A stretch of DNA of 64,000 nucleotides, from positions 1 to 64,000 of the forward strand of contig NZ_JAMXOT010000010.1 of the NCBI RefSeq assembly GCF_024220515.1, written 5' to 3'. Made by a program: the position numbers and the translations under genes. The notes under the pieces were generated by a model. It saw nothing but the letters and a program-made list of their open reading frames with translations, did not search any database and was not told where the DNA came from. This stretch comes from Oscillatoria sp. HE19RPO. Its GTDB lineage: Bacteria; Cyanobacteriota; Cyanobacteriia; Cyanobacteriales; Laspinemataceae. Positions 26,249 through 33,705 of the stretch are shown here, in pieces. Position 1 is the first letter of the stretch. Each line of letters begins with the position of its first letter.

Positions 26249-28393
26249 CTAGGGAATCAAGAAATCGCAGCGATCGCCGGATTGAGCGAGGATATCCCCA
26301 GGAGTGCCCTGGAGTTTGACTCGACCCTCCTCCAGCCAGATAATCCAGTCAGCGCGCTCAATCACCCGAGGACGATGACTAATTAAAATCGTGGTTTTTT
26401 GGTGGCGAGAGGACAACAGGCGATCAAGAACATCCGCCTCACTTACCGGGTCGAGTCCGGCGGTGGATTCATCTAAAATCAGCAGGGGAGGGTTGGTGAC
26501 AATTCCCCTGGCGATCGCTAATCTTTGTCGCTGTCCCCCGGACAAATTCATGGCAAATTCCCCTAAAATCGTATGATATTTATTCGGGAGTTTACTAATA
26601 AATTCATCCGCCTGGGCAATTTGACAGGCTTTGACAATTTGCTCAAAGGATACCGGCAGCGAACCCAAGTGAAAATTATCTAAAATAGACCGACTCCAAA
26701 AGTGAGCATCTTGCGGCACTAAAACCACCTGTTGCCGCACGCAATCCCAGGATAAATCAGTCAAATTATAAGGTTCAATCCGAATAGTTCCCGATGAGGG
26801 CTGATATAAACCCGCAATCAATTTAGCTAAGGTACTTTTTCCACAACCGGACTTGCCAACAATGGCGATCGCCTTGCCTCCCGGTATGGTCAGCGAAAAG
26901 TCTTTGAGCAACTCCACCCGTCCTGGATGATGAAAGGTTAAATTCTGACAAATCACTGGCGCATCCGCCGCCAATTTTGCCGTCGGTTTGATTTCTTCAT
27001 GCGGTTCTGATTGCGCTTCTATCACATCCATCAACCGTTCCGTTGCTGCCTGAGTGCGGGTGACTTGGGGAACGAAACTCACCAGACTGGTCATTAACAG
27101 AATCAGATTCAGATTCAAAGCATTAAACCCCAACAATTGACCAATACTTAATTGCTGATTAATCACCAAATGACTCCCCAGCCACAGCAAGATAGTTTCC
27201 CCGGATAGGGCCAAAAATCCTGAAAAAACCTGGATAACAATTACCGCATTCATCACCCGAAATGTTAAATGAGCTTGGCGACCATAGCGCCCTTGAAATT
27301 CGGCCCATAATTGGGGCGCGGCCTGAATGGTTTTTAGAGCCAAAGCGCCTTTAAATGTTTCAACTAAAATCCCTTGAGTTTCTGCGGCAAAAGCTAATAA
27401 AGTTAGGGTTCTTTGCTGAAGATAAGATAAAAAAACGACCATCCCTAGGGCAATAACTGCGGCGATTCCCAGGGCGATTAAAGTCAGAAACCGACTATAA
27501 ATTAGCATAAATGTGGCTGAAGCCACCGCAATTAATAACTGGCTGGGTAAAATTAAACCCACCCGAGCAATCAATTGATTAACTTCCCGAATATCCAGTA
27601 ACCGACTAGAGACTTCCCCACTGCGATGGGTTTCATAGTAAGTCAGGGGTAAGCTGAGAATCGCCCGCCCAAATTCTAACATTAAATCGAGTTCTAAGCG
27701 TTGGGCTAAATAAGTGACTAAATGGGATTGGGCTAAATTCAATCCGCTACTGATGATATGCATGACTAAAACGGCTTTAATAATCACACTGAGCAGTTGG
27801 GTATCCCCGCGAACTAAGACATCATCGGTGAGGACTTGCAACAAAAAGGGAGTGGTCAGGGACAGACAACCAATGGTCAGATTAAATAACAAACTCCGCC
27901 CGATCAGACTGCGGTGATGCCATAACCGCTGAAGTAAGCGTCTATAGCCGCTAACTTGGCCGCGATCATCGAGCAATTGATAAAAATCGGGACGGGTTTC
28001 CAGCAACAGCATCACATTATTCATCCGGCCTGCTGTGATTTCTTGGGAGGATAAATAGCGCAGGCCAAAAGCCGGGTCTGCGACCACATATTTTTGACCC
28101 TGCCGCCCATAGAGAACCACCCAATGATTGCCTTTCCAATGAATAATTCCCGGTAAAGGAATCTGGTTTTTATTGACCAGTTCCAGGGGGACTCGCACTC
28201 CCCGGGCATTAAATCCCAGGGTTTTGGCTCCTTGTTTCAAGTTTAATAAAGTGGTGCCGAGTTGTCCGGTTCCGGCGGCTTCTCGGGTGCGTTTAATGGA
28301 AAAATTTTTGCCATAAGCATGGGCAACCGTTGACAAACAAGCCGCTCCACAATCTTCTTCATTGTGTTGCAATACTACGGGGTATTTTTTCAT
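26249..28393 (-). CDS. lanT: Peptidase-containing ABC exporter (LanT type, C39)
   Basis: 714 residues. The N-terminal C39 protease has Q9 and C15 of the QHNEEDCGAAC motif, GNHWVVL with the catalytic His and VADPAFG with the Asp. Five to six membrane segments (about 160-440) and a C-terminal ATPase follow: Walker A GKSGCGKST, signature LSGGQRQRLAIARG, Walker B LLILDESTAGLD, switch His in ISHR. It should cut the double-Gly leader of the precursor encoded 209 bp downstream and export the product. Complete and apparently functional. Confidence 0.93.
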   Translation of the reverse strand: MKKYPVVLQHNEEDCGAACLSTVAHAYGKNFSIKRTREAAGTGQLGTTLLNLKQGAKTLGFNARGVRVPLELVNKNQIPLPGIIHWKGNHWVVLYGRQGQKYVVADPAFGLRYLSSQEITAGRMNNVMLLLETRPDFYQLLDDRGQVSGYRRLLQRLWHHRSLIGRSLLFNLTIGCLSLTTPFLLQVLTDDVLVRGDTQLLSVIIKAVLVMHIISSGLNLAQSHLVTYLAQRLELDLMLEFGRAILSLPLTYYETHRSGEVSSRLLDIREVNQLIARVGLILPSQLLIAVASATFMLIYSRFLTLIALGIAAVIALGMVVFLSYLQQRTLTLLAFAAETQGILVETFKGALALKTIQAAPQLWAEFQGRYGRQAHLTFRVMNAVIVIQVFSGFLALSGETILLWLGSHLVINQQLSIGQLLGFNALNLNLILLMTSLVSFVPQVTRTQAATERLMDVIEAQSEPHEEIKPTAKLAADAPVICQNLTFHHPGRVELLKDFSLTIPGGKAIAIVGKSGCGKSTLAKLIAGLYQPSSGTIRIEPYNLTDLSWDCVRQQVVLVPQDAHFWSRSILDNFHLGSLPVSFEQIVKACQIAQADEFISKLPNKYHTILGEFAMNLSGGQRQRLAIARGIVTNPPLLILDESTAGLDPVSEADVLDRLLSSRHQKTTILISHRPRVIERADWIIWLEEGRVKLQGTPGDILAQSGDRCDFLIP

Positions 28394-28591
28394 TTTCCGG
28401 GGAGATAAAAGAACAATGACTGGAGAGGACTATATCATGTCAAGTTGAAGACCCCTAGTTAGGACTGAGAGGGCCGCCGTCGGGAGAGGTAGGGGGGGCT
28501 GGGGAAATCAAGTTAAAGTCCCCCAGATTCCGCCATCGATTTAGGGGGCCAGTGCGTAAGTCTTGTTTAAGTTGATTTAACTTCTAAGATT

Positions 28592-28627
28592 AAACCCCTA
28601 GTCTGTTTATCAGACTGGGGTTTTTTT
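28592..28627 (+). terminator. Terminator-like hairpin with T7, orphan
   Basis: AACCCCTAGTCTG TTTAT CAGACTGGGG with one bulged base, then seven Ts on the plus strand. No plus-strand gene ends nearby. On the minus strand the same hairpin lies in the lanT leader and is followed by a weaker TTTAATCTT, so it could attenuate lanT. Confidence 0.6.
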
Positions 28628-28756
28628 GAGCCGATCGCTCATCCTTGGTCTCTAGTGACGGATCCACGGACTCCACGGACATTAAGGGAATCTAAAAAGA
28701 AAATAAAACTCTTGCAATCTTTAGATTGGATAGTGTACTATTAGAAATAAATCTCA

Positions 28757-28909
28757 ATGCGGTGTCTTGGGCCAAAAGGAGTTCAAAAGCAAATTTTCTT
28801 GGGCGTCCGCCAAAGGGACCTCGAAATCGCCTATCTCAATGCCTTTATGGAGTTGGCTCGCAATTACCGCGAACATCCCCGAAAAGATGAGGTTAGTGAT
28901 ATAATGTAA
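28757..28909 (+). pseudogene. 50-codon coding-like fragment
   Basis: The frame begins MRCLGPKGVQKQIFLGVRQ and continues with DLEIAYLNAFMELARNYREH before a TAA. It has the composition of a real helical protein but matches no family I recognise. It is probably the remnant of a gene disrupted when the cassette region formed. Confidence 0.3.
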
Positions 28910-29020
28910 AGAACTCCGCCGCGATGGTGCTACGCACCGCCCGGAGGGCGATCGACGAAGTATCAGCAAAGGTGGTTGAGGCTGTTGGAGGTGGATCGAC
29001 GTTAGATAGTGTAGAATTGA

Positions 29021-29231
29021 GTTGTAGAATTTGAGCCATTCGGAAAAGTTTCTGTTTTTTGTCCCATAGGGGTTGACTATCCAGAAAATGTCAGTATAAT
29101 CAGTAGTTATGCCGAACCCAGTAAGCCCGTTGAGATTGTCTATTTTCATCAGAGATTAGGCAGTCAAAAATGGTTAACTTCGTTGATGAGTCCCGAAGAG
29201 TTATTGGCGATCGCGAAGTTAAGAAATTGAT
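29021..29231 (+). pseudogene. 3' gene fragment, master copy of the repeated cassette segment
   Basis: Open from a stop at 29018 without an obvious start. It reads VVEFEPFGKVSVFCPIGV, then SSYAEPSKPVEIVYFHQRLG and SQKWLTSLMSPEELLAI, ending AKLRN. The part from 29107 onward is repeated at 30397 (decayed) and 31235 (intact frame). Only this copy keeps plausible coding sequence on the left of the shared part, so it looks like the parent. Protein family not recognised. Confidence 0.45.
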
Positions 29232-29242
29232 AGGCGATCGGG

Positions 29243-29326
29243 GCATAGCACATCGTTGCACCTGACTTGAAAAGCGATCGGTGATAAGCTAAAATTATTG
29301 CAAGCAGGTGAACTAAGCCGTTAGGC
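29243..29326 (+). other. attC-like site 1
   Basis: R'' GCATAGC (29243-29249), L'' around GCACCTGACTTG, L' around CAAGCAGGTGAAC, and R' GTTAGGC (29320-29326), a perfect GTTRRRY core. The arms pair with single unpaired bases, as in attC hairpins. The cassette junction would be after G29320. Confidence 0.65.
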
Positions 29327-29349
29327 TCCGCTCATCAATCGAGGTAAAC

Positions 29350-30300
29350 ATGAAGTATCCAGGTCAGCCAAAGTCTCCGCCAAGTTGGTATAGTGACAGA
29401 GGTCAATCATATATTGAGAAGGAATTTAGTAAGGAGCTGGACGACTTAGCGAATGCCATTGAAAGTGAGCATTGGTTCGGAGACAAAGAAAAACATGGAC
29501 GATATCGTGTTGATTTTATTTTGAAAGATGCTCGACTAATAATTGAATTAGATGGGCATGAATATCACTCAACGAAAGAACAGCTAGAAAAAGATGCAAT
29601 AAGGCAGCGATACCTTTCACGAGCTGGCTACACAGTTATTAGGTTTACAGGGTGTGAAATAAATCGAAATCCTAGATCATGTGTTGCGGAAGTTCGAGAA
29701 ATGTATAAAGAGCGAATGCAAAGAGCTCCCGCTAAATACCGTGTAATGTACATCGATTATCCATTCCTCTATCGAGAAACAGCTAAGGCTCTGTCATTTT
29801 TTAAAGGGTTACACCCTGACAGAACATTAAAGCCTGTAGATATTGATGAACTCCTTCCTCATGCCATTGAATGGTTACATGAAAAATCTTTTATTACAGC
29901 ATTTATCTTTCACCCACCTGAAGATGAACATGAAATAAAGCACTTAGATGGTTCTATTAAAGAATATGAAAAAGGAGAGATTAGAATTAATACTGTTTCA
30001 GAAGAATGGTATACGCTCGAATTGGGTGAGCATATGGAAAGCTTCTCACACTTGTTTGACGAATTTATTTTAATCGCCGACGATCCTGTTTATATAAAAC
30101 CACTTCGTGCAGTTCTTCCTGAAGAACTAAGTGATAGAGATCATGGTTTTTATAGCTTTAAATATTTAGCTAACGGTAAATTACTTCGCCATGGTAATGA
30201 GTCTACTTCATTTGTTGGAAGTGAGCTTGTTCATGTTCTATGGCAGAGAGTTTGGTACATTATTGGCGCTTCTATGGGCTTAAGTCTGTATGAAATGTAG
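29350..30300 (+). CDS. DUF559/Vsr-like PD-(D/E)XK nuclease-domain protein in a cassette
   Basis: 316 residues. The N-terminal half (about 45-120) matches the DUF559 / very-short-patch-repair-like endonuclease fold: YRVDFILKDARLIIELDG has the D...E-x-D catalytic core, and HEYH, KDAIRQRYL and GYTVIRFTGCEI follow. The C-terminal ~190 residues are unrecognised and lack obvious motifs. The gene starts 29 bp after an attC R' box and stops 1 bp before the R'' box of attC 2, a classic one-gene integron cassette. It is AT-rich and lacks HIP1 sites, unlike the host DNA. Plausible nuclease in defence or repair; activity is inferred. Confidence 0.78.
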   Translation: MKYPGQPKSPPSWYSDRGQSYIEKEFSKELDDLANAIESEHWFGDKEKHGRYRVDFILKDARLIIELDGHEYHSTKEQLEKDAIRQRYLSRAGYTVIRFTGCEINRNPRSCVAEVREMYKERMQRAPAKYRVMYIDYPFLYRETAKALSFFKGLHPDRTLKPVDIDELLPHAIEWLHEKSFITAFIFHPPEDEHEIKHLDGSIKEYEKGEIRINTVSEEWYTLELGEHMESFSHLFDEFILIADDPVYIKPLRAVLPEELSDRDHGFYSFKYLANGKLLRHGNESTSFVGSELVHVLWQRVWYIIGASMGLSLYEM

Positions 30301-30301
30301 A

Positions 30302-30402
30302 GCCTAACAAGTCATTGCAGCAGGACAAATAACAGTTGGCTATTTGCTCGTGCCTCGCTTATTTTAGCCAACAGTTATTTGCCTCTGAATGAGGCGTTAT
30401 AC
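30302..30402 (+). other. attC site 2 (best-formed)
   Basis: R'' GCCTAAC (30302-30308) followed by AAGTCATTGCAGCAGG, then a 17-bp near-perfect inner stem CAAATAACAGTTGGCTA pairing with TAGCCAACAGTTATTTG. The L' arm CCTCTGAATGAGGC and R' GTTATAC (30396-30402) complete it. Extra-helical bases occur in the L'' arm, as needed for bottom-strand recognition by an integron integrase. Confidence 0.85.
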
Positions 30403-30612
30403 CAAACCCGAAAAGTCCGTTTAGCTTATCTGTATCAGTTCAAGAATAGGCAAGCAAAAATGGTTCTCTTCGTTGTTCAGTCCCGAAAAGTTATTGGCGA
30501 TCGCAAAGGTTAAGAATAATTAAGAGATCGTGGCATAACACATCATTGGAGCGGACTTTGTGGTAGTCTTGGGACAAGTTGGGTAGTTTCGGTCTGCCGC
30601 TCAAATAGACCG
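30397..30612 (+). repeat. Repeated cassette X, copy B (decayed)
   Basis: Homologous to 29107-29320 and to 31235 onward. Homology starts exactly at the TT of the R' box of attC 2 (G^TTATACC) and ends at the R' box of attC 3. The reading frame is broken in this copy (CAAGAATAG). Confidence 0.75.
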
Positions 30613-30618
30613 TTAGCC
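30533..30618 (+). other. attC-like site 3
   Basis: R'' GCATAAC (30533-30539), ACATCATTGGAGCGGAC as L'' side, GTCTGCCGCTCAAATAGACC as L' side and R' GTTAGCC (30612-30618). GAGCGG-AC pairs with GTCTGCCGCTC leaving bulged bases. The same left half recurs at 31392. Confidence 0.75.
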
Positions 30619-30645
30619 CTTAGTTTATTAAGTGAGGATAATTCG

Positions 30646-31101
30646 ATGAACCAGGGTTTTACCTATACGGATCATAAAGACATTGACTTACAGGTAACTC
30701 TTAAAACAGGAGCAATCTTTCAAGGATTAAGATGTTCTCTACTTCGCACATATTCTGAACAATATGACACCTGTGATGCCCATGCACTGATCTGCTACTC
30801 CTGTATTAACAAATTGGGAGTTAATCATATGAAAAGAGTTGAACCTAATAGCTTTGAGCTTTTCAAAACTCCTGATGGTCGATTATGGAAAGTAGAGAGT
30901 TATAAAGAGAATTTTCCCCCAGATGCTCCCGGACTCATTTTTCGGCTTAAAGATTTGGAGACGGATGATGATGATGATAATGATATAGAGCCAAATTTTA
31001 ATTATTCAAGCTACGGGAATGATCCTTACGAAGGTGTAGATTGGGGCGATCCATCAACATTTAATCAAGCAGCTTGGGACAATGTTCCAGATAGAGATTA
31101 G
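30646..31101 (+). CDS. Hypothetical acidic protein in a gene cassette
   Basis: 151 residues, no recognised family. The N-terminal half (MNQGFTYTDHKDIDLQVTLK) has a CDAHALICYSC cysteine cluster. The C-terminal third is very acidic (DLETDDDDDNDIEPN). It begins 33 bp after the R' box of attC 3 and is followed after 53 bp by the R'' box of attC 4, so it is the only gene of its cassette. Like many cassette genes it has no clear homologues by eye. The GAGGA about 10 bp before the ATG supports translation. Confidence 0.6.
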   Translation: MNQGFTYTDHKDIDLQVTLKTGAIFQGLRCSLLRTYSEQYDTCDAHALICYSCINKLGVNHMKRVEPNSFELFKTPDGRLWKVESYKENFPPDAPGLIFRLKDLETDDDDDNDIEPNFNYSSYGNDPYEGVDWGDPSTFNQAAWDNVPDRD

Positions 31102-31153
31102 GTAATTCCGGTTGATCGAGTTTTCTGTTCTCTGCACAATCAAGCTTTGCCAG

Positions 31154-31240
31154 GTCTAACAATCCCAATGCACCGGAACAAAGTCAAGTGATCGGTGAGT
31201 TGCAGAGGGTGTCTATGTCCGGTGATTGGGGGCGTTATGC
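31154..31240 (+). other. attC site 4
   Basis: R'' GTCTAAC (31154-31160, perfect RYYYAAC), L'' AATCCCAATGCACCGGA, L' TCCGGTGATTGGGGGC and R' GTTATGC (31234-31240). CCCAAT-G-CACCGGA pairs with TCCGGTGATTGGG, leaving one extra-helical G, the textbook attC feature. Confidence 0.85.
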
Positions 31241-31382
31241 CGAACCCAGTAAATCCGTTGAGATTGTCTATTTTCATCAGAAATTAGGCAGTCAAAAATG
31301 GTTGACTTCGTTGATGAGTCCCGAAAAGTTATTGGCGATTTGCTCCGCAACGCAAGCTAACGCAAAGGTTAATAATAATTAA
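31215..31382 (+). CDS. Short frame of cassette X, copy C
   Basis: 55 codons starting MSGDWGRYAEPSKSVEIVYF and ending in AKVNNN. The ATG lies inside the L' arm of attC 4, so the upstream attC supplies the start codon to a captured 3' gene fragment. Compared with the copy at 29107 the differences are mostly silent or conservative. A 21-bp insert (31340-31360, TTGCTCCGCAACGCAAGCTAA) changes the tail. Expression is uncertain. Confidence 0.35.
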   Translation: MSGDWGRYAEPSKSVEIVYFHQKLGSQKWLTSLMSPEKLLAICSATQANAKVNNN

Positions 31383-31436
31383 GCGATCGGGGCATAACAC
31401 ATCATTGGAGCGGACAATATCAGAGTAACTTGTGCT
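31235..31436 (+). repeat. Repeated cassette X, copy C (3' truncated)
   Basis: Homology to copies A and B begins at G^TTATGCC of attC 4. The terminal attC has only its left half (R'' GCATAAC at 31392 and ATTGGAGCGGAC) before sequence identity stops and the lanM coding end is reached at 31436. The cassette array is therefore cut off at the lanM junction. Confidence 0.7.
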
Positions 31437-33382
31437 TAGTTGGAGGCGATCTCCGCCCGAATTAATCCAACTTGTCGTTCTAAGTTCGTTTCATCCAGCC
31501 GTTGCAGGTGAAGGCGGACTGAATCTAAGGAAGATTCCGGTAAAAAATCTGCTATGATTTCCCCAATTTCCGACTTTAAATGACGGGAATTGGGCTGAGT
31601 GGTAAATCGAGGAATATCCCCTTGCCATAAGTCTTGAATTTCCGCCGGTATCGCCCGGGCTAAACTGGGAAAATTCGGCACTTCCACCCAGAGTTTATCA
31701 AACAGGCGATCGCGGTCTAACGCATCCCGCAACAAATCCGGATGAAATCCCTCCTGCAATAATAATCCATAAGTCCGAGTTGCCCGCAAAACCACCCGGA
31801 TTTCATCCTCAGCAAACTCATTTAATAGCCCATTTTTCCCCACTAACTTATCCCGATTTTTGACCAAAACTCGATAAATTTCTGTAAATCCCGTAATAAT
31901 TGCTGCCGTATAATCTTCCAAATTTACCGAGGCCCCGTTCAGGGTGGGACGATTCAAATCTGGGGGTAATTGAACCGCTTGCCGAGAGATTTTCATTTCA
32001 TCGGTTCCCACTCCCTGCCAGGTGGGAATAGCATCAGGAGTCATGCGATTGCCTGAGTTCCCTAACCCACTAATATCAATCCCTCCATACCCTTGATTCC
32101 CCCACAAATTCATCGGTAAAATCCCCACACTTAACACAGACCGATCCAGTTCTCTTTCCGCTAAAGAATCAGAATTGAACCCCTCCAATTGGCTATACCG
32201 GGGGTGGAATAAAGATTCCAAATCTACTAAAATCGGCTGTTCTCCGAGGGCGATAATATTATTGCTATAAAAATCCGTAGCTTGCAGGGCATACAATAAA
32301 GCTAGATATCCTCCCTGTCTTTGATAAAATCGCTCGATTTGCGGAGCCAAGCTACAGGGTTGAGCAGTCACATATTCCACCCAACAATACTCCCCGGAAT
32401 TGAGAACATTCAAGAGTTGAAAAGGGGGATGATTGCCTCGTTCATTGAGCCAATTCAGTAAATTTTGAAAATGAATATCAAGGCTGAGAGAGCGGGGTTT
32501 ATAAACTAATTTAAACCCGGAACTAAATTCGGCAATCGCCACCGAACGTCCCCCATTATGTGGGTCCCCCGCATTGGAATTCAGATGGACTAATCCGCCA
32601 GGTTCAGAGTCGGGAATAAACTGCTGGATAATTCTCGGCCAATCCTGACAGAGGCGTTCCACAAATTCATAACTGACGGTAATCCATCCCTGGATTGAGT
32701 TGAGGATTTGCCGGGTCAAAACCGGGAATTCTGTCCACAACGCTAGAGCCATTTCCGGTTGTTGCAATTGCTGAATAAACTGAGAAAATCTCTCCGCACT
32801 ACTGTTACCAGACAATTTCCCTTGGATGCGCGCTACATTTAATTCCAAGACTAAAGTGCGGGTACTCATCCAGAGCAATTCTTTCGGTAAGGGTTCATAC
32901 AAAATTGCGGCAATGGTTTGGGAATTGATGCAGTCAGGGGAGTGGATGGACAGCAAGGTTTGAAGTTTTTGATGGAGGGAACTGCGCCCCCAGGCAATTA
33001 AGGGAGAAAATAGGGTTAAAAACCCAGAGACTCCGGATTGAGTATCACTCAGGTTCCCGGTTTCCGACAGCGCAGAGAACGGATAAGTTGACAGGATATC
33101 GGACAAGGTTTTGATCCAGTCTGGGGGGTCTGAAAATCGACTGGCTAGAGTTTCGCTTGATTCTCCTAATAATTGCTGAAACTCCGGTTCCGTGAGTCCA
33201 TCGCTGGCCAACCGTTGTGCAAAATAAATGTCGTTATTAAACGGAGTCTGCGATCGCCACCGTTGCAATCGCCGATCGCCTAACGGGGTACTCCCGACTC
33301 TAGGGCGATCGCCCGAGGCAATCCGTTCCCGCAAAGGGATCCCGCGATACCACTGAACTCGTTGGCTGTTTTCTTCCTTCAT
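31436..33382 (-). CDS. lanM: LanM-type lanthipeptide dehydratase lacking the LanC cyclase domain
   Basis: 648 residues; normal LanM enzymes have about 950-1100. The whole N-terminal dehydratase domain (DUF4135) is present: GDPHNGGRSVAIAEF (D273, H275), the phosphate-site lysine in KLVYKPRSLSLD (K295), QATDFYSNNII (D370, N375), ILVDLESLF (D387), RATRTYGLLL (about 533-542) and the final LQRLDETNLERQVGLIRAEI. That last motif is the point where a LanC cyclase normally follows, but a stop codon comes four codons later. The D-x-H-x-x-N histidine is Tyr372. The truncation coincides with the edge of an attC cassette cluster. It may still phosphorylate and dehydrate Ser/Thr of LanA without making rings enzymatically, or be a decaying gene. 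Confidence 0.85.
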   Translation of the reverse strand: MKEENSQRVQWYRGIPLRERIASGDRPRVGSTPLGDRRLQRWRSQTPFNNDIYFAQRLASDGLTEPEFQQLLGESSETLASRFSDPPDWIKTLSDILSTYPFSALSETGNLSDTQSGVSGFLTLFSPLIAWGRSSLHQKLQTLLSIHSPDCINSQTIAAILYEPLPKELLWMSTRTLVLELNVARIQGKLSGNSSAERFSQFIQQLQQPEMALALWTEFPVLTRQILNSIQGWITVSYEFVERLCQDWPRIIQQFIPDSEPGGLVHLNSNAGDPHNGGRSVAIAEFSSGFKLVYKPRSLSLDIHFQNLLNWLNERGNHPPFQLLNVLNSGEYCWVEYVTAQPCSLAPQIERFYQRQGGYLALLYALQATDFYSNNIIALGEQPILVDLESLFHPRYSQLEGFNSDSLAERELDRSVLSVGILPMNLWGNQGYGGIDISGLGNSGNRMTPDAIPTWQGVGTDEMKISRQAVQLPPDLNRPTLNGASVNLEDYTAAIITGFTEIYRVLVKNRDKLVGKNGLLNEFAEDEIRVVLRATRTYGLLLQEGFHPDLLRDALDRDRLFDKLWVEVPNFPSLARAIPAEIQDLWQGDIPRFTTQPNSRHLKSEIGEIIADFLPESSLDSVRLHLQRLDETNLERQVGLIRAEIASN

Positions 33383-33705
33383 CGTCGATCCCCTCTACTG
33401 GATTGCTTCCCTCACGCCGCCTCTGGGTTTCCTGAACCCCGACTCAACTGCGATCGGGTCCTACTTTTTGCCACCCCATTCTCCCATGAAATTAGAATGA
33501 TTTTCATTCTGTTTTTATGCTTATGGGTTCCAGGGGTCTGGAGGGGAGGGAAGAACACAAGGTGAGACATAATAGCGGTATCACTACCGGATTGCCTGTG
33601 ATTTTCCCAAACTGAAATCGGCGGTTATTTTACGGGCGATCGCCCTCACTGGGTAAACCGATTGATAGCATAAGCAATAAGACTATCTTGTAGGAAGGGA
33701 TAAAC
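33383..33705. other. Intergenic region between lanM and YggT gene
   Basis: Divergent promoter region. It contains the Fur-box-like site at 33486-33509 on the lanM side and no gene. Confidence 0.6.
33486..33509 (-). promoter_or_regulatory. Fur-box-like site upstream of lanM
   Basis: ATGAAATTAGAATGATTTTC followed by ATTC. The core AATTAGAATGATTTTCAT differs at two positions from AATTAGAATCATTCTCAT upstream of lanA. It lies about 104 bp before the lanM start. Agreement with the Fur 19-mer is about 13 of 19, weaker than the lanA site. Confidence 0.5.

Larger units (their letters stand above)
28394..29242. other. Left flank of the cassette cluster: gene remnants and repeats
   Basis: There is no intact recognisable gene. 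It contains GC-rich dispersed-repeat debris (28470-28560), a terminator-like hairpin, a 50-codon plus-strand frame (28757-28909) and a coding-like fragment ending at 29231. No LanC-like sequence could be read on the minus strand, so the missing cyclase half of lanM is not here. Confidence 0.6.

Noticed and set aside
28754-29149. 131-residue minus-strand frame as remnant of the LanC domain
   Set aside because: No zinc-ligand motifs (such as CHG) or LanC helical repeats; the plus strand looks more coding there.
28394-31436. Integron integrase gene
   Set aside because: No tyrosine-recombinase motifs in any frame; cassettes are therefore described as a cluster lacking an integrase.
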